From the NCBI RefSeq assembly GCF_022376445.1, contig NW_025955029.1:124001-188000 (forward strand): DNA of 64,000 bases, written 5' to 3'. The notes below the pieces were generated by a model, which saw only the letters and a list, made by a program, of their open reading frames with translations, was not told the origin of the DNA and searched no databases. Of the stretch, positions 43,297 to 55,300 are shown piece after piece. This stretch comes from Fomitopsis serialis. Lineage: Eukaryota; Basidiomycota; Agaricomycetes; Polyporales; Fomitopsidaceae. Position 1 is the first letter of the stretch. Every line of letters starts with the position of its first letter. Made by a program: the position numbers and the translations under genes.

Positions 43297-44778
43297 TAGC
43301 AGTACGGGTGCCATCCCCCAGTGCCTGGCTTGGCTCCGCGTAGATGCGCCCGCACTGCTCGTCCGCCTAGTAGCAGGGCCAGAGAGGAGTTGCGCGCTCA
43401 CCAAAGACCGGGGAAGCTACGAGCGCCGCTAGCATGTCGACGAGCAAGCACCCCGGGGGTGTTTGAAGCCAGCAGCCTGGAGATGAAGCCGCCGCCGACA
43501 GCGAGTCGCAGGCTCGAGGCTGCGCCCGTCCCATTATATAGCGGTGCGTCCGACGCGCCTGCGTGGGAGTTTAGTAAAGTGAATATCGCCGCACGTGATA
43601 CACGTGCAGTGTGACAGCACGCGAGCGTGACAGCAGCCCCGTACGCCGAGCCAGGCCTTGCTTCCACCTCCACCGTGCTAAGCCAAAGCCCGAGGCCCGC
43701 CCTACTCCGACCTGACCCACCAGTACTACTAGTGCCCATGATCTCCGCTCCGCGAACCCCGCAGCCTTCTCGCCGTCCCATTGGTACCGCGGCCGGTGAG
43801 TGACACCTCGTTTACGGCGTTTCCGTGCTACAGCTGCTGATCATGAAGGTTTGCTGCGTAGGAGGACAACGGCTGCGTAGGAGGACAACGGCTGCGTAGG
43901 AGGATAACCGCATGCAGAGCGGGGGGCATCGCTGGGGACACACAGCGTCCTCGATCACAACGCGGTGAGCCAATATAAGAGCATCGTTTCGTCCACTGAA
44001 TGTGGATCGATCGTATTGAAGGGCTAGGCCGCTATGCGGTTTCGAGTACAGGGCGGCTACGCCCTCAGCAGAGCGTTTAGGCCCGTGGCCCGTCTTCGTC
44101 ATCCCCTCCGTGTCGATGTTGGCTCTAGCTATAGCGTATCCAGGGCTCACGCATACCGTGCGGCGGAACCGCATGCTCAGGGCTACGGCCTCGCTATTTT
44201 CCCTCGTCCACGTTTCGCTGCCGCCCCCTCGTGTATCGCTTAGTCGAACGTATCACTTCCATGGCCATCTCCGTGCAGCGAGACTAACGGAGTGGCACCG
44301 GCTCATGTACGTACAACTCCGTAGTGGGCGGGGCCGGCTGCGACACTGACCTCCTCATCGTACTCGAGCAGCGCAACTATACGAGTACGACGTTCGCGAT
44401 GCAGCCAAGCAACGTTTCGTCTGAAGCTCCTCCATCGTCAATGCGATGTGAGTGCATGCGTCTGGCCAGATCCCTATCATCATCATGGGGCATGCCACGT
44501 CCCCCGGTACGCAAGCGCTTGCTTCGTTTTCGGGCTGCATTGTGCTCAACCAGTATATGTGACGCCCTCCCGCACAGGTTTTTCTTCCATCGCGCATCCT
44601 TGATTTCGCAAGAGCTCGCCACTCCGTTGGGATGCATTCCTCTCGCCGCGTCCCTTACAGAAACATCAGCCAGCGGCGTCGCAGCGCCAGGCTCAATAGG
44701 CAGGTCTCCCCTTCGTCATCATGCCTTGCCGTGAATAACGTCAGTGGTGCCCACAACAGTGCTCGAGACGCTAGCATC
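43297..44778. other. Unassigned stretch with a 19-bp tandem repeat
   Basis: Three tandem copies of GCTGCGTAGGAGGACAACG (last one altered) at about 43,853-43,909. Open frames here are not recognisable. An in-frame upstream ATG at 44,632 could extend the next gene. Confidence 0.45.
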
Positions 44779-46075
44779 ATGGACGACACCCGAAGCGGCC
44801 AGACGTCGTATTACAAGCGGGCCCGTCTCGACGACGGTCTCGGAACTCATCTTCAAACATCTGCTGAAGCCCAAGACGAGTTGCTTCGTATGATCGAGGA
44901 GGGTATCGGGCCGATGCCTTCGCTACTGTTTGAACTGCCGGATGCCGGCCTACCTCCCTTGCACCCACAAATCCCGGATGCACCCGCGCCGCCCGTCCTA
45001 GGCAACGACACGGCGACAGACGTGGAGGCAGCGCCTCACCCGCCGCCACTGTCCGATGCGTACCTTCGTGGTACCTTCACCGATGCATACAGCCCCTACT
45101 ACTCCATCGCGCCAGATGGCCCGAGTGGCTTGCCGTCCCTTCCGTTAGAACTCGACACCTCTGCCATAGGCGCGTTCTCTCCTGCGGCCGCTCCCCTTCC
45201 ACTTGGCATGTCAGAGCATCAGCCGTACGTTTTTGTGACCCTTCTATTCTCGGGGTGGGATTATAACATGCGTCTCCACAGGAGTTTGTACCGCGAGCAT
45301 CCGGGGCTTGCAGATAACGCGCCGTACGCTCTGGATCCTCTCGCCTGGATGCCGCCCTCTGTTTGTCTTGACAGCAGGTCAGTGACAGACATCGGACGGA
45401 TGACGGGATGACTGACCCACCGTTGCCGGGAACTCTCAGTGCCACCGGTTTCGAGTTTGACGATATCATCGACTACTCTGGAACCGCAGGGTCGCACGCA
45501 AGCCGAGAGATGCCACAAGACGCGGCTGCCGAGACCGCAGAAGATGCCATGGCGGAGGCGCCTCAAACGCTACCAGTCGACGTCTTACCAGGCGGATACG
45601 TCGGTATGCAGGATCCTGCTGAACAGGGATCGGATCAAGTGAGTCGTTGTCGGCTTCTAGACCGTCTCTTTTCTGATGGACACCGCTGTAGGATGATTCT
45701 CCTGGCTTTGCGCGAAAACTACTAGATCTAGCTCGAGACGTTGTCCACGGCATATGCGAGCGGTTGCTTGCGGATACGCATGACGCTGCCCCTGTGGGCA
45801 CGAGCAGAACCAGTCCTCCCACTGGTCTGAACGAGGGCTCCCTGCCGCCACTCATGGCGACGACGGCCCCGGCGACGGCGTCGGCCCCGACGACGGTTAC
45901 AAGTACCATCACGACCACGATTACGGTTACGATCGTCACCGATATCGGCGCTGCTGACGCCATAGGAAGTGGTCCCACGGCCACGACGACGACGACTACC
46001 GTCACGACTGCGACGACAGTCACTACCTCGGACATGGCTGATGTCGCGCAAGATGGTATGAGGATCGCAACCTAG
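44779..46075 (+). CDS. Acidic/Thr-rich protein of unknown function (374 aa)
   Basis: Four exons (44779-45224, 45282-45377, 45440-45638, 45692-46075) join in phases 2, 2, 0. The N-terminus has a small basic patch (YKRARLDD), then a Pro/Asp-rich disordered region (ELPDAGLPPLHPQIPDAPAP). Motifs such as LYREHPGLADNAPYALDP and FEFDDIIDYSG follow, then a helical DDSPGFARKLLDLARDVVHG. The C-terminal 80 residues are almost only Thr, Ala, Val and Ile, encoded by ACG/ACC-rich DNA at 45,870-46,030. Nuclear location is plausible from the basic patch; no family is recognised. Confidence 0.6.
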
Positions 46076-46670
46076 ACGCCTTGATGCGTGACGAGGCTCG
46101 AGCGACATATTCTGCTAGTCGAAATGTATACTTCACTCTGCAATCCTCTGTATTTGTATCTCGCATTCCCATATCGTATATTGTCTGCTCGACGTTGAGA
46201 GCGCTCAATTTGCGGCGGCCGCATGCGCTCATAGTGTCATTTGATTTTGAGGGACGAACACGAGAATTGGGCCTCAAGCTGGCCGCTGCGATTGACAGCT
46301 CTCGCGGCGGGGGAGGAAAGCGACTCGCACGACTCACTCGCCGCAGACAGCGCCGGGAAGTTGGATATGGGCAAGCGCCTGACGGTTCACTAGCACTGGC
46401 GGGCGCGGTCTGCGTTGACAGCCACTTCAACCAGTACACGACTCGCCCTCCATTTCCAAACGCGTATACAGCCTGGGGCGACATTGCAATGGGATGAACG
46501 TTGGTCATGGAAGCTTGGACACGCAGCCGTCGTACTGCTGCTGTAAATTGACCAGTCACCGTGTCTACATCGCTCGCCTCTCGTGCGTACATGCAAACTT
46601 CTTCATCACCGTCGATCGCGCTAGTGATACATATTTGGACAAACAACCATGCAGAGGAAATAACGCAGCC
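46076..46670. other. Intergenic, nothing recognised
   Basis: Between convergent genes; short frames only. Confidence 0.4.
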
Positions 46671-46671
46671 G

Positions 46672-47674
46672 TGTAGACTACACCACCGCCGGCAACTCGA
46701 CAGGCAGACCTTGCGCGGCTGCAGTGGCGACAACCTCGCGGCACTTGCGGAGGTACCTGTCGAGCATCAGTCGGCGTATCTAATCATCAGAATGGCAGTA
46801 AAATGCCTACTTCTGGACGGCTCGAATGGCCAGCGCGCGCGCACCGACGTCGGTGACGAACACCCAGGTACCCGCACGCATGATGATCAGGTCTCCGTGC
46901 CACTCGATGGGTGAAAGCTTCCTGAGCGCTTTGTTGACAGGAAGGGCGGGGTCGTACTGCGCAGCAACGAGGAATCGCCGCGCCCCTGCCCCAGCCTCGA
47001 GATCCACCCAGGTTTCCTGTAAATTCCGGACTGGACCGAGGACGGCTTCCAGCGAGGGAAAGCGTGGGTGTGCCACTGACTCGTTTCGTGGAGTAATAGT
47101 AGGTACGTGAACGCCACGACCAACATGAGCCTCCGAGCTGAATAAAATCCCGCGGATAGACCTCAGAGAGCACTGGTGCGTGTCAGGTCACACTCTGAAG
47201 GCCAGATTACTCGGCGCATACTCACGTCCTTCGTATTGCAGGCTTTCCGAAGAGTAGGCATACCGACGACTGGAAGGTGGTTTGGCTGGATGTGCCGCCG
47301 GGGGTCACGGTGTGATCTTCCGAATAACCTGGTGCGTACGTGTCCGAGACCTTTTGTTTTTGTCCCCATAGCCTAGATGCCACCGGACCTGCGATAGTGA
47401 CGTGTACCAATGCCACTGCTCGTAGCGCCGCCACGATGTACACAAAGGACTGTTCAATGCGGGTATAAGTGCCGCTTCCGTCTTCAATGGGTTGCGCCAA
47501 CAGTTTCATTCCTCTGCATAGCTTCGACATGCATCCTACGTGTCCCGTGTGCGCCGTCGAGTATCCGCAGAACTCTGGTGCTCTCCCTAATAGACCGGTC
47601 TCCATACGATGTGGTACGTGTTGGTCTGGATATGTGGTCAAACTCATATTGATCAAAGACGGGCACCTTCGCAA
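46672..47674 (-). CDS. Conserved-looking agaricomycete protein, exon structure incomplete
   Basis: On the minus strand, LAHPRFPSLEAVLGPVRNL, ETWVDLEAGAGARRFLVAAQ, YDPALPVNKALRKLSPIEWH and GDLIIMRAGTWVFVTDVG form one exon (about 47,074-46,807). It is followed by RYLRKCREVVATAAAQGL and VELPAVV-stop (about 46,757-46,675). Upstream open pieces (QKQKVSDTYAPGYSEDHTVT, about 47,330; FIQLGGSCWSWRS, about 47,130) may be earlier exons. The pattern resembles C-terminal parts of uncharacterised agaricomycete proteins I have seen, some with F-boxes; no F-box is visible here. Confidence 0.45.
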
Positions 47675-48371
47675 TCTAGGCCACGTCTTCTGTCAGACCT
47701 GTGTCAACACTCTGATCGCGCGCGATCAGTGCTGTCCCTATCGAGACTCCCTTTCCCTGATTGAAGCGGACGACGCCACACCTATATTCTTCAGTTCCGA
47801 GCCTGCTAATCCACCAACGTTGCGTACTAGGATCGACAGGTCTGTTGACGACCCTTGTCTGTGCGAAACAATCTACTGATCTACACCCCTGCAGGCGGCT
47901 GGCCGTTCTGTCGACGGAACAGCGACGTCTCGAACGAACCGTGAAATCCGTGGCCGCTCGAACCGATATCGTTGCCAAACACGTCCGCGTGCAGCACGCA
48001 AGCATTGCCAGGCACTTCGGGACCCTCGATCGTATCACAAGTGAAATACGTGAGCTTCAGAGAAAGGCGGGCACCGTGCGCACTGAATGCGTCCGAGAGT
48101 ACGACGCAATTATTGCTCTTCGAGCGACGGTGAGCTTCTCTGTGCTGTCGGGAGGTTTGTCAGGATCTGACAAACTGCAGTCTGCTGCGCGCGTATCTTC
48201 TCTGAGCCATGAAGACGCGGCCCCGCAACCAGAGGAGCAACGTCGTCGGCAGAGGTCTCCGTCGACAGCAAATGCGGATGTTCCTTGCGCGGTAAGTTCA
48301 TCACAGAGCAAGGGGAGCCCTGTTTCCTGATCGACGACGACTCGAACGCGCAGAAACGACGCAAGGCGTAG
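47529..48371 (+). CDS. RING-coiled-coil protein, paralogue A (219 aa)
   Basis: Four exons (47529-47613, 47680-47839, 47895-48291, 48354-48371) join in phases 1, 2, 0. MHPTCPVCAVEYPQNSG is followed by IRCGHVFCQTCVNTLI and ARDQCCPYRDS, a RING-like series C-x2-C, C-x-H, C-x2-C. The last pair is abnormal: the expected C-P-x-C is CCPYR, so the eighth ligand seems missing. A coiled-coil helix follows (LSTEQRRLERTVKSVAARTD), then a Ser/Arg-rich tail ending KRRKA. RING proteins usually act as ubiquitin ligases; with an incomplete site activity is doubtful. The intron positions and phases match the gene at 49,080, so the two arose by tandem duplication. Confidence 0.75.
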
Positions 48372-49079
48372 ATCGCTGCGCAACGCTCTGTGTTGCCGTC
48401 TAGGAGAGATGACGCTCGGGCATCGGCGTCTGGAGGTGTACATAGCGCGGCGTCGTCAGGAAGTAGTGTATTCGGGCGCACTCGGACAGAGCACGGTCGA
48501 ACCAACTCGAGCTTAGCTTATTTGAACTCGGTTGATTTGCTTTATATCGCTGGGTATCTGACTCAAGCGCTCCAACGCGACTCGCTGAATCTGATAAAAT
48601 GTGAACCTTTGAAACGTTTGAACCTTGTGCTTGAAGCTTGAAGCTTGAGGCCTGAGGCCTGATCGTGAGGCCTTGATCACCTGAGCGCTAGATGTCGATG
48701 CGCACCTCCGCTCCGAGGGGCACCCCTGCACGCGACAGCACCGGTACCGATCTCAAGTACTCAAGTACTCAAGAGCATTCGCGCCGATGGGTCGCAGGAC
48801 CCATCGAAAGCTGACGGGATCTTCCGGAAGACCTTACTAGAGAAGCCCTGAACACTCATGGACCCACATGTACCTGCGCGAGAGCGCAGATCCTGTCCCC
48901 TGAGTGCCTGTGTTCCATTGATTTCCTTGATTCTATGGGTTTCCTGAGTTTTTTGGGTTCGGTGCCACCGAAGACGTCAGTTTGTTTGGCACTGTTCGGC
49001 AAAGTCCGATCTTGTCTGGCTCTGCGTGCGTTGATCATTCCTCGAGCCCCACTGACTCATCTTGACAGCTTTGCGCACC
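48372..49079. other. Intergenic with a strong hairpin and short repeats
   Basis: CGATGGGTC-GCAG-GACCCATCG at 48,785-48,806 is a perfect 9-bp stem with a 4-nt loop. GCTTGAAGCTTGAGGCC-like repeats occupy 48,630-48,680 and CAAGTACT repeats 48,750-48,775. Confidence 0.5.
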
Positions 49080-49766
49080 ATGCACATCGTCTGCGCGGTC
49101 TGTGAGGACAGACTTCGCGACAGCGACGAGTCTTCGTGGGTATATCGGTCGATTTGTGGTGAGGCTTCGCGACAAACCCTACTGGTAGCGCCACTCATGT
49201 CTCCGTACACAGGTCATCTCCTTTGCCGTTCGTGTCGGGAGTTTCTTGATAACGCCACTGGCCGGCAACAGCATTTATTGTGTGGAGATTGCAACTCAGC
49301 AATCTCCAAGGCCGATTGTCGTCGGGTCTATCTCAGTGCGTGTTTGGTTGCGGACGCATCGGATAACGAGTTCAACGGTGCTATTGAGAGGTGAGCCACT
49401 GACTCGTATTCTCACTCGCCTGACATGCCTATGGCTTTCCCCGCCCCGTAGGGATGCCAACGTCTCCGCAAAATTGCGAAGCATTACGGCCTCGCGACAT
49501 CATCTGCAGGCCTGCGAGAGCAAGCACCAGCACATGAAGCAAGAATTGGACGATAACGTCCAGCTATCCAGTACACTTCATTCTCAGATCGAGAATCTTG
49601 TCCAAACGCGCTTGACCATCGCTGCGAGGCTATTTGCCCTCTCCACGAAGCGAGACAATCTCGTCGCGGAGCGAGGCGAACTGCATGAACAGCAGCATGG
49701 CACGGTAAGTTCTGCATGTTACAGATGCTCAAAGTGACTTAAGCGGCGTCGCAGGTTCCAGACTGA
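49080..49766 (+). CDS. RING-coiled-coil protein, paralogue B (173 aa)
   Basis: Four exons (49080-49158, 49213-49390, 49452-49704, 49755-49766), the last only VPD-stop. MHIVCAVCEDRLRDSD, ICGHLLCRSCREFL and HLLCGDCNSA give a complete RING-like set of C-x2-C, C-x-H, C-x2-C and C-x2-C. A coiled coil follows (HMKQELDDNVQLSSTLHSQI). Small E3-like protein; target unknown. Same exon phases as paralogue A upstream. Confidence 0.75.
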
Positions 49767-50376
49767 TCAGTAAGGTCGGCGAGCCAACATTTGTTCAATA
49801 CGCCGTCAATCGACTTGGTATTCTCTGTCCCACTGGAATGTCGTCACATCGCATGTGTCGTTTGTAGCTAGTATGTGGCGAATAATACCAGACTCCTCGC
49901 GCCTCTTTCACCGAAGTAAGATCGACCAAACCCATCTACATGCGTAGTACGGCCATAGGCCACAGCGCCACTCTGGGGGACTCGGAGCGACCGTGAAATA
50001 TGTACTATCCATGAACTCAGTACTACCAGTAAACCCGGAAGCCCATGTACGCCTCGAACGCAGCTCTTAAGGTCTGTGCAGCAGCCTCGGCCTCAGCCAC
50101 GAACTCGCTAATCCTCCGAAGGTGGCCGGCACCGCGGTCCGAGATCCTGAGCCCGCCCCGCTCCTCCAAGACAAACCAAAATGGACCAAAGTGCTTGCCA
50201 CGTGGATGTAAGTAGACAATCTCCGCTCAGGAGTCAGGCTGAGGTGCTGCCGCTTTATCGTGCTTCGTCTTGAGTTCGCGCGACTGTTGCAATTGGTCTC
50301 GAGTCCACAACTTTTCCTTGCCACTGTACGTCCCCTCGGCCTATCAATCCCCCACTCGACGGAGCATATCGTTATT
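49767..50376. other. Intergenic, nothing recognised
   Basis: Holds the presumptive promoter of the next gene; no RNA or coding signal seen. Confidence 0.45.
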
Positions 50377-51924
50377 ATGTCTGCATTCGAGAGGGAGGGT
50401 ACGGCGATCCTCGCAACCTACGACGGGGCGACGTACGAACAAGCTGTGCTGCCCAAGGATTGGCAGGCAAGTTTGCCTCATCCCCACCGTTCACGGGAGC
50501 TTGTTCGCTAATGCTTTCCCAGCTCACATACGCCAATCGACGCAGATTCTCTGTCGACCAGCAGCCGGAGAGCCAAAGCCGAGACGCCCGTGAGTCCTGC
50601 AGCCTCTCGCTCGAACGTGTTGAATCCGTACCCTTCGTATGTCCGTAGCTCGTACGCCCGAAACGGCTTTCTTTCCGACGTCAACCAGCTCGCCTCGTGA
50701 AGGCGCAATGTTTCAATTTCCAGACGTCCACCACAACAGCTTCATGCCACCGGCGCACTTTCATCTCGACAACGTCTCCGAGTGTACTGAGCTGTTGACG
50801 CTGCAAGTGAACTCTGGTACGGTTCCTGTGATGATAGAAGCCGGTGAGTGCGCTACCTGTGCAGTTCTCAGTGGCACTAACATGAGTGGCCGGCGTGTTA
50901 CCTGGGAAGACGAGGGTTACGGCCGCCCGTATGCAGCGGAATGGGAGAAGGCAGCAAATAACCAGCTGTTGGGGCCTGGCGGTAAGTGTCTAACACTTTC
51001 CTCTTTGATTCAAGCATGGTGACATGTCCGCGACGGTAGACATAAACGAAGCCCTCTCGAATCCCGGTCACTCAGCAGCCGTTCGCGGCCACGCAGACCT
51101 CTTCGTACCGGAGAGGAGTCCACGGCCTGTTGTCGTTGCGGAACGGAACGTACCAATTAGCTGTGCGCGGGGCACGTCGCCCCTCGAATATCAACCATCA
51201 TCGTCCGACAGGCCCGGGGTCGATCTGGTGAGTGGCACCACCAGGGGGTCATCAGTTACTGATGGTTTGTCCGATGCGTCAGCCTGCTCTACCCGCAAAT
51301 CTCGTCGAGCAGCGAACTGTGCGCGTTCGTCCAACATCGTCCAACATCCTCATTGAGAGGGAGAGCTCGGCGCAGGCTACGGACCATGCCACCCTTCCCC
51401 AGCAAATGCCCGCTCCATCCAATGATGACGTGGTGGGCCCTAGCGATGTCCCGACGGCGTCTTCTAGCAACCTCTCGCGCGCGTCCCCGAGCAGTCTGTC
51501 GACGACATCGTCCAGCGACCTTTCGTCGATATCCTCCAGTGATCTGTCCACACAAGCTGGAGGTCGCGACTTATCCTCCATCACAGACTGGGAGCCATAT
51601 CGTTTCCGCAAGGAATTTCGAGTGAAGACCGGCTGGGGCCAGACTATCTGGTATAAGCTGTCTGGAAGCGAATCCATTTCCGAACCGCCGCCGTCCCTTG
51701 ACGCCGAGCCCGCGGACCTCTTTCTGTACGAGCACTCAATTCAGAAAACGGTGCAAATGTGGATCTGTGTGGCGGACGGCTCGTGGCGACAGGTACGGGT
51801 GGGGGACCCTCATCCGGATATACTGGATCGGCGTTTTCACATACAGGGCTCTGGAGAGCCGAGCTGGGTCACCAAAGGGACCATAAGTGCGTACAACAGC
51901 CGGAAGAAGAGGGAGCGTCGATAG
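50377..51924 (+). CDS. Ser-rich protein with a Trp-rich C-terminal domain (439 aa), function unknown
   Basis: Five exons (50377-50466, 50523-50589, 50649-50981, 51040-51227, 51283-51924) join in phase; the first intron uses a GC donor (CAG|GCAAGT). It starts MSAFEREGTAILATYDGATY. A central tract repeats SSSDLSS-type units (about 51,460-51,555). The C-terminal 130 residues look folded: WEPYRFRKEFRVKTGWGQTI, MWICVADGSWRQVRVGDPHP, GEPSWVTKGTISAYNSRKKR. No known domain assigned. The C-terminus is basic (KKRERR). Confidence 0.65.
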
Positions 51925-52396
51925 AGTGTGCAGTATTCATCTTATGCCGTCTTATGCGTAACGATAGTCACGGCGTTGTTCCCAGCGTCGTGCGCTTACG
52001 GTCGTCGTCCTACACATATGCATTCACACCATGAGAGATCCTCCTGGCCACGCCGGAATTGTACATGTAAGTACGTAGCTTACGCGACTCGCCGCCAGCA
52101 CGTGATTTTGAAAGTCGCGACAGCAGTGGCACTGGCAGCAGCCTGAGAGTCATGTATGGTGCAGGTTCCGAGGCTACTTACGTGGCGTCATGCACACAGT
52201 GTGGTTCGTGGCCACGATGTCTTGGTCTACGTGGCCATGCACCGGCTCGTGGTCGGACGATGCGAGATTGGTTTGTGACCAGCGGCACCTCTACAAGATC
52301 TACTCTACTGAGACTCACGTTCTGACTGCAGCAACGCCCCGCATCTTGCACATTGATCTGTGGGCTCTAGCCCCTTGACCTGCGCCTCACGACGGG
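51925..52396. other. Intergenic, nothing recognised
   Basis: Short frames only. Confidence 0.4.
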
Positions 52397-55300
52397 ATGG
52401 TTGATGTACATCCCCGGGCTGTCACCGACGCCTCTCCTGGTATGTACGCTTGTCTCCGAGTCAGAAACATGGAAATAATACCAATTCTAGGTGGAGATGT
52501 GCAGCAAGAATCGACAGGTAATGGGTGATTTATCCAAACCGTCCCTGTTGCTCATAACTGTGTCTTACAGCAGCTGTGTCAAAAGACATGCCTCCAAGTA
52601 CCTCCGCCGAACGGCGTGCCTTTGATGATCCAGGCGAAGCCGTAATGGGCCAGACAGGTCAGAGTGGCTAAGCCGGACTGTTGAATCGTGACTGATGCGT
52701 CGCCGAAGTCCCAGCCGACACACCGTCGTCCGCAGAAATGAATGCCGAAAGCCCACACGGAGGTCCTGCCAGGGATCATGAAGGAGTGGCGTTAGGTATG
52801 GACGCCGTTCAGTGGTTGGCGCGAATCCACAGCTTGATCCATACGTGATGCGTCTACAGGTGTTCCACGACCGTCCAGAACGAAACGTAGAAGAGACGAG
52901 AGCCCAGCGGAAGAACGTATTACGGCAGCTGGCGTCGCAGTGCCCGAAGTTGGTGGCGCAGCTGCCAGTTCCAATGACGCCGAAGAAGGGGACGATGTTG
53001 TGGACGACTTGATCGTCGAGGACCTGCTTCTTCCCTCAGATGATGATGGCTCGAACGACAGTCGTGCCGCCTGGGAAATCCCAGACGACTGGAAACCCAT
53101 CAAACGGAGGCGCATTGAATACAGCAAGAGCCCCTCTCCCGATATCGTCACTTACATGCCCAGCCAATCTTCCACTGCACAACGACCATCACCCACGCAT
53201 GCTGCGGGGGTATCGTCACATCATGATACTCACCCGACCCCGCCACAAACCACGTCAGCAGCTTCTGGCACGGACGCGATCGGCGATGTAGCTCAAGAGC
53301 AACCAGGTCCAGCCACGATTCAAGGCAGCTCGGATGGCATCGTGCGCGCGACCGACACGAACGTCCCAACGGCTAGACTCTCCGAGGCGCCCTCACGCGC
53401 GGAAAGACATGCACGCTTCACGGGTCGTCGGCGTACGGTCTCCCCTGAGCACGCCCGACGCCGCTGCAGCCGTTCTCGATCTCCGACTGTGCCTCGCGTC
53501 CGGGCTAGATCCATCGAGGGATCGGTTCCTACTAGGGTTTCGACGAAGGCACGCTCCGTCAACTCCTCGGATCCACGCGTGGCAGGCGTAGGCCCTCCGA
53601 TGGCTCGATTGCCTGAAACGCCTTCACGCGCGCAGAGAGCTGCGCGTCTTTTGGATCGTAGGGCTGCGACCTCCCCTGAGCGCGGTCGACGACGCCGCAG
53701 TCGCTCTGCGTCCCCGAACGGACCTCGCACCCGCCCAAGTCGACCCACGTCAAGGCGCCGTAGTCGCGGCCGTGCAGGGCCTGGGCCGGGCCTGTCCACT
53801 GTGATTGAGGGTGCGGTCGATGCATCAGCAGTAGAGCGAATGACCTTGCCACTCGGCGAGGTCGCCCCACAGTCGTTGGATTCGAGCGAGTCTGCGTCGG
53901 CCAGCCATACAGCCTTGTCGTCTTTGCAGGTGTCAGACACGCCCGCGCGTGGTGTACTGGAGTCGGGCATGAGCAGCAAGGATCAAGCTGAAGTGACCAT
54001 CGAGCCAACAGAACAGGCCACTGGCACCGGGCCAGGAGAACATGCCACCGCGGTCAGCCAAGACAGTTCACCGCAATACCTTCACTTGATTCGAGGAAGC
54101 TCACCTGATGGGCGGATTTTGCAACCACAGCCACCTGACGCCTCTGCCGCTGAACCCAGCACCGCGCGTGGCGGGCACAACGCGCTGCAGCGTCACCGGA
54201 GCGCGTCAATGGACGACAGGCCTCGTCATGGCGGGCTGGTGCCTTCAGGAGCTGATGTTCGTCTGTTGCGGCCATCGTACCCACTCGTCGCTCCGCGTGA
54301 TGACGGAGCTGATCATCGAACAGCTCTGAGCGAAGGGCGAATAGTTCAAGGCGGTCGGAGTGACATCGCGGAACTTGTACCCGGTTCGTTTGGCGATTAT
54401 CCCCGTGTTGTGATTCTGATTGTGTCAATCTGCAGCTTTGCGCAATGAAGAGGCCGCGTCAATTTCTTACGCTACGTATCCTGCTGGTCGTGTCACAAAC
54501 ACAGATGAAGAGATAGTGTATGCCACCGGCGCGCGTCATATGCATGTCCAATCCCCGGGCTATGTAAATTTGGAACCAGTTTCTTCAGACAGTCAACGCG
54601 AAGGATCGCAGGCTGAAACCTCTAACGTCGCTTTGCAGCAACCAAGCCACGACCGTGTGGGCTCCAGCTCTAGGCATCATTCCTTGAGCAGAGCCGCCTC
54701 CTCTGATGCTCCAGCCGCCGGAGATGTGGGCCCTGGGGTTGGTTGGACAGGATATGTAGAGAGCGTGCTGGATGGTCCACTTGGAGAATCGAGCAATGCC
54801 CGTTCTGACGCTCGCAGCGAGGTACGCCGTGTCGTTCTCCTTGAGGGGGCAATATATTGAATACAAGCTTCAGCCTCGCGCCGATGACGACGTAATTGTG
54901 TTGGGAGAGCGTCACGAAACACCGTTGTCGGACGCTCATATCTCTACGGTGCCGGTCGCTCATGTCGACGACACCATATTATATCCGCGTGAGGAGGAAC
55001 ACGATGCGGCCGACGGCGAGTCACCAACTAGACCGCCCGTCCTGGAATTGAACTCGATGCCTAGCGGCTCCACGCTAGCCTCTTACGGACTAGTTACGCT
55101 CAGCGTAGGCGAAGACACATCGTCGGCATTGACTCAGATACCAGCGCTGGCTGAATCGCGCGCTGGTATGGGCTCACACGGCGCACGGCGCATTCGCCAG
55201 CCGACACCTGGAGGGATGGTCCCCGGTCCTCATTTCCTGAACACCCCGCTCGAATCCTCTCGGGAATCTGGCCATAACCGCCACCAAACGTCCGCAGGAG

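Noticed and set aside
48785..48850. Possible hammerhead ribozyme (hairpin followed by GAAA)
   Set aside because: The conserved CUGAUGA core is absent; the bases before the stem read GCCGATGG and are part of the stem.
53320..53979. 219-codon minus-strand ORF antisense to the large gene
   Set aside because: Shadow of the Arg/Ser-rich coding exon; the plus frame is supported by five phase-consistent introns and by the copy at 14.4 kb.
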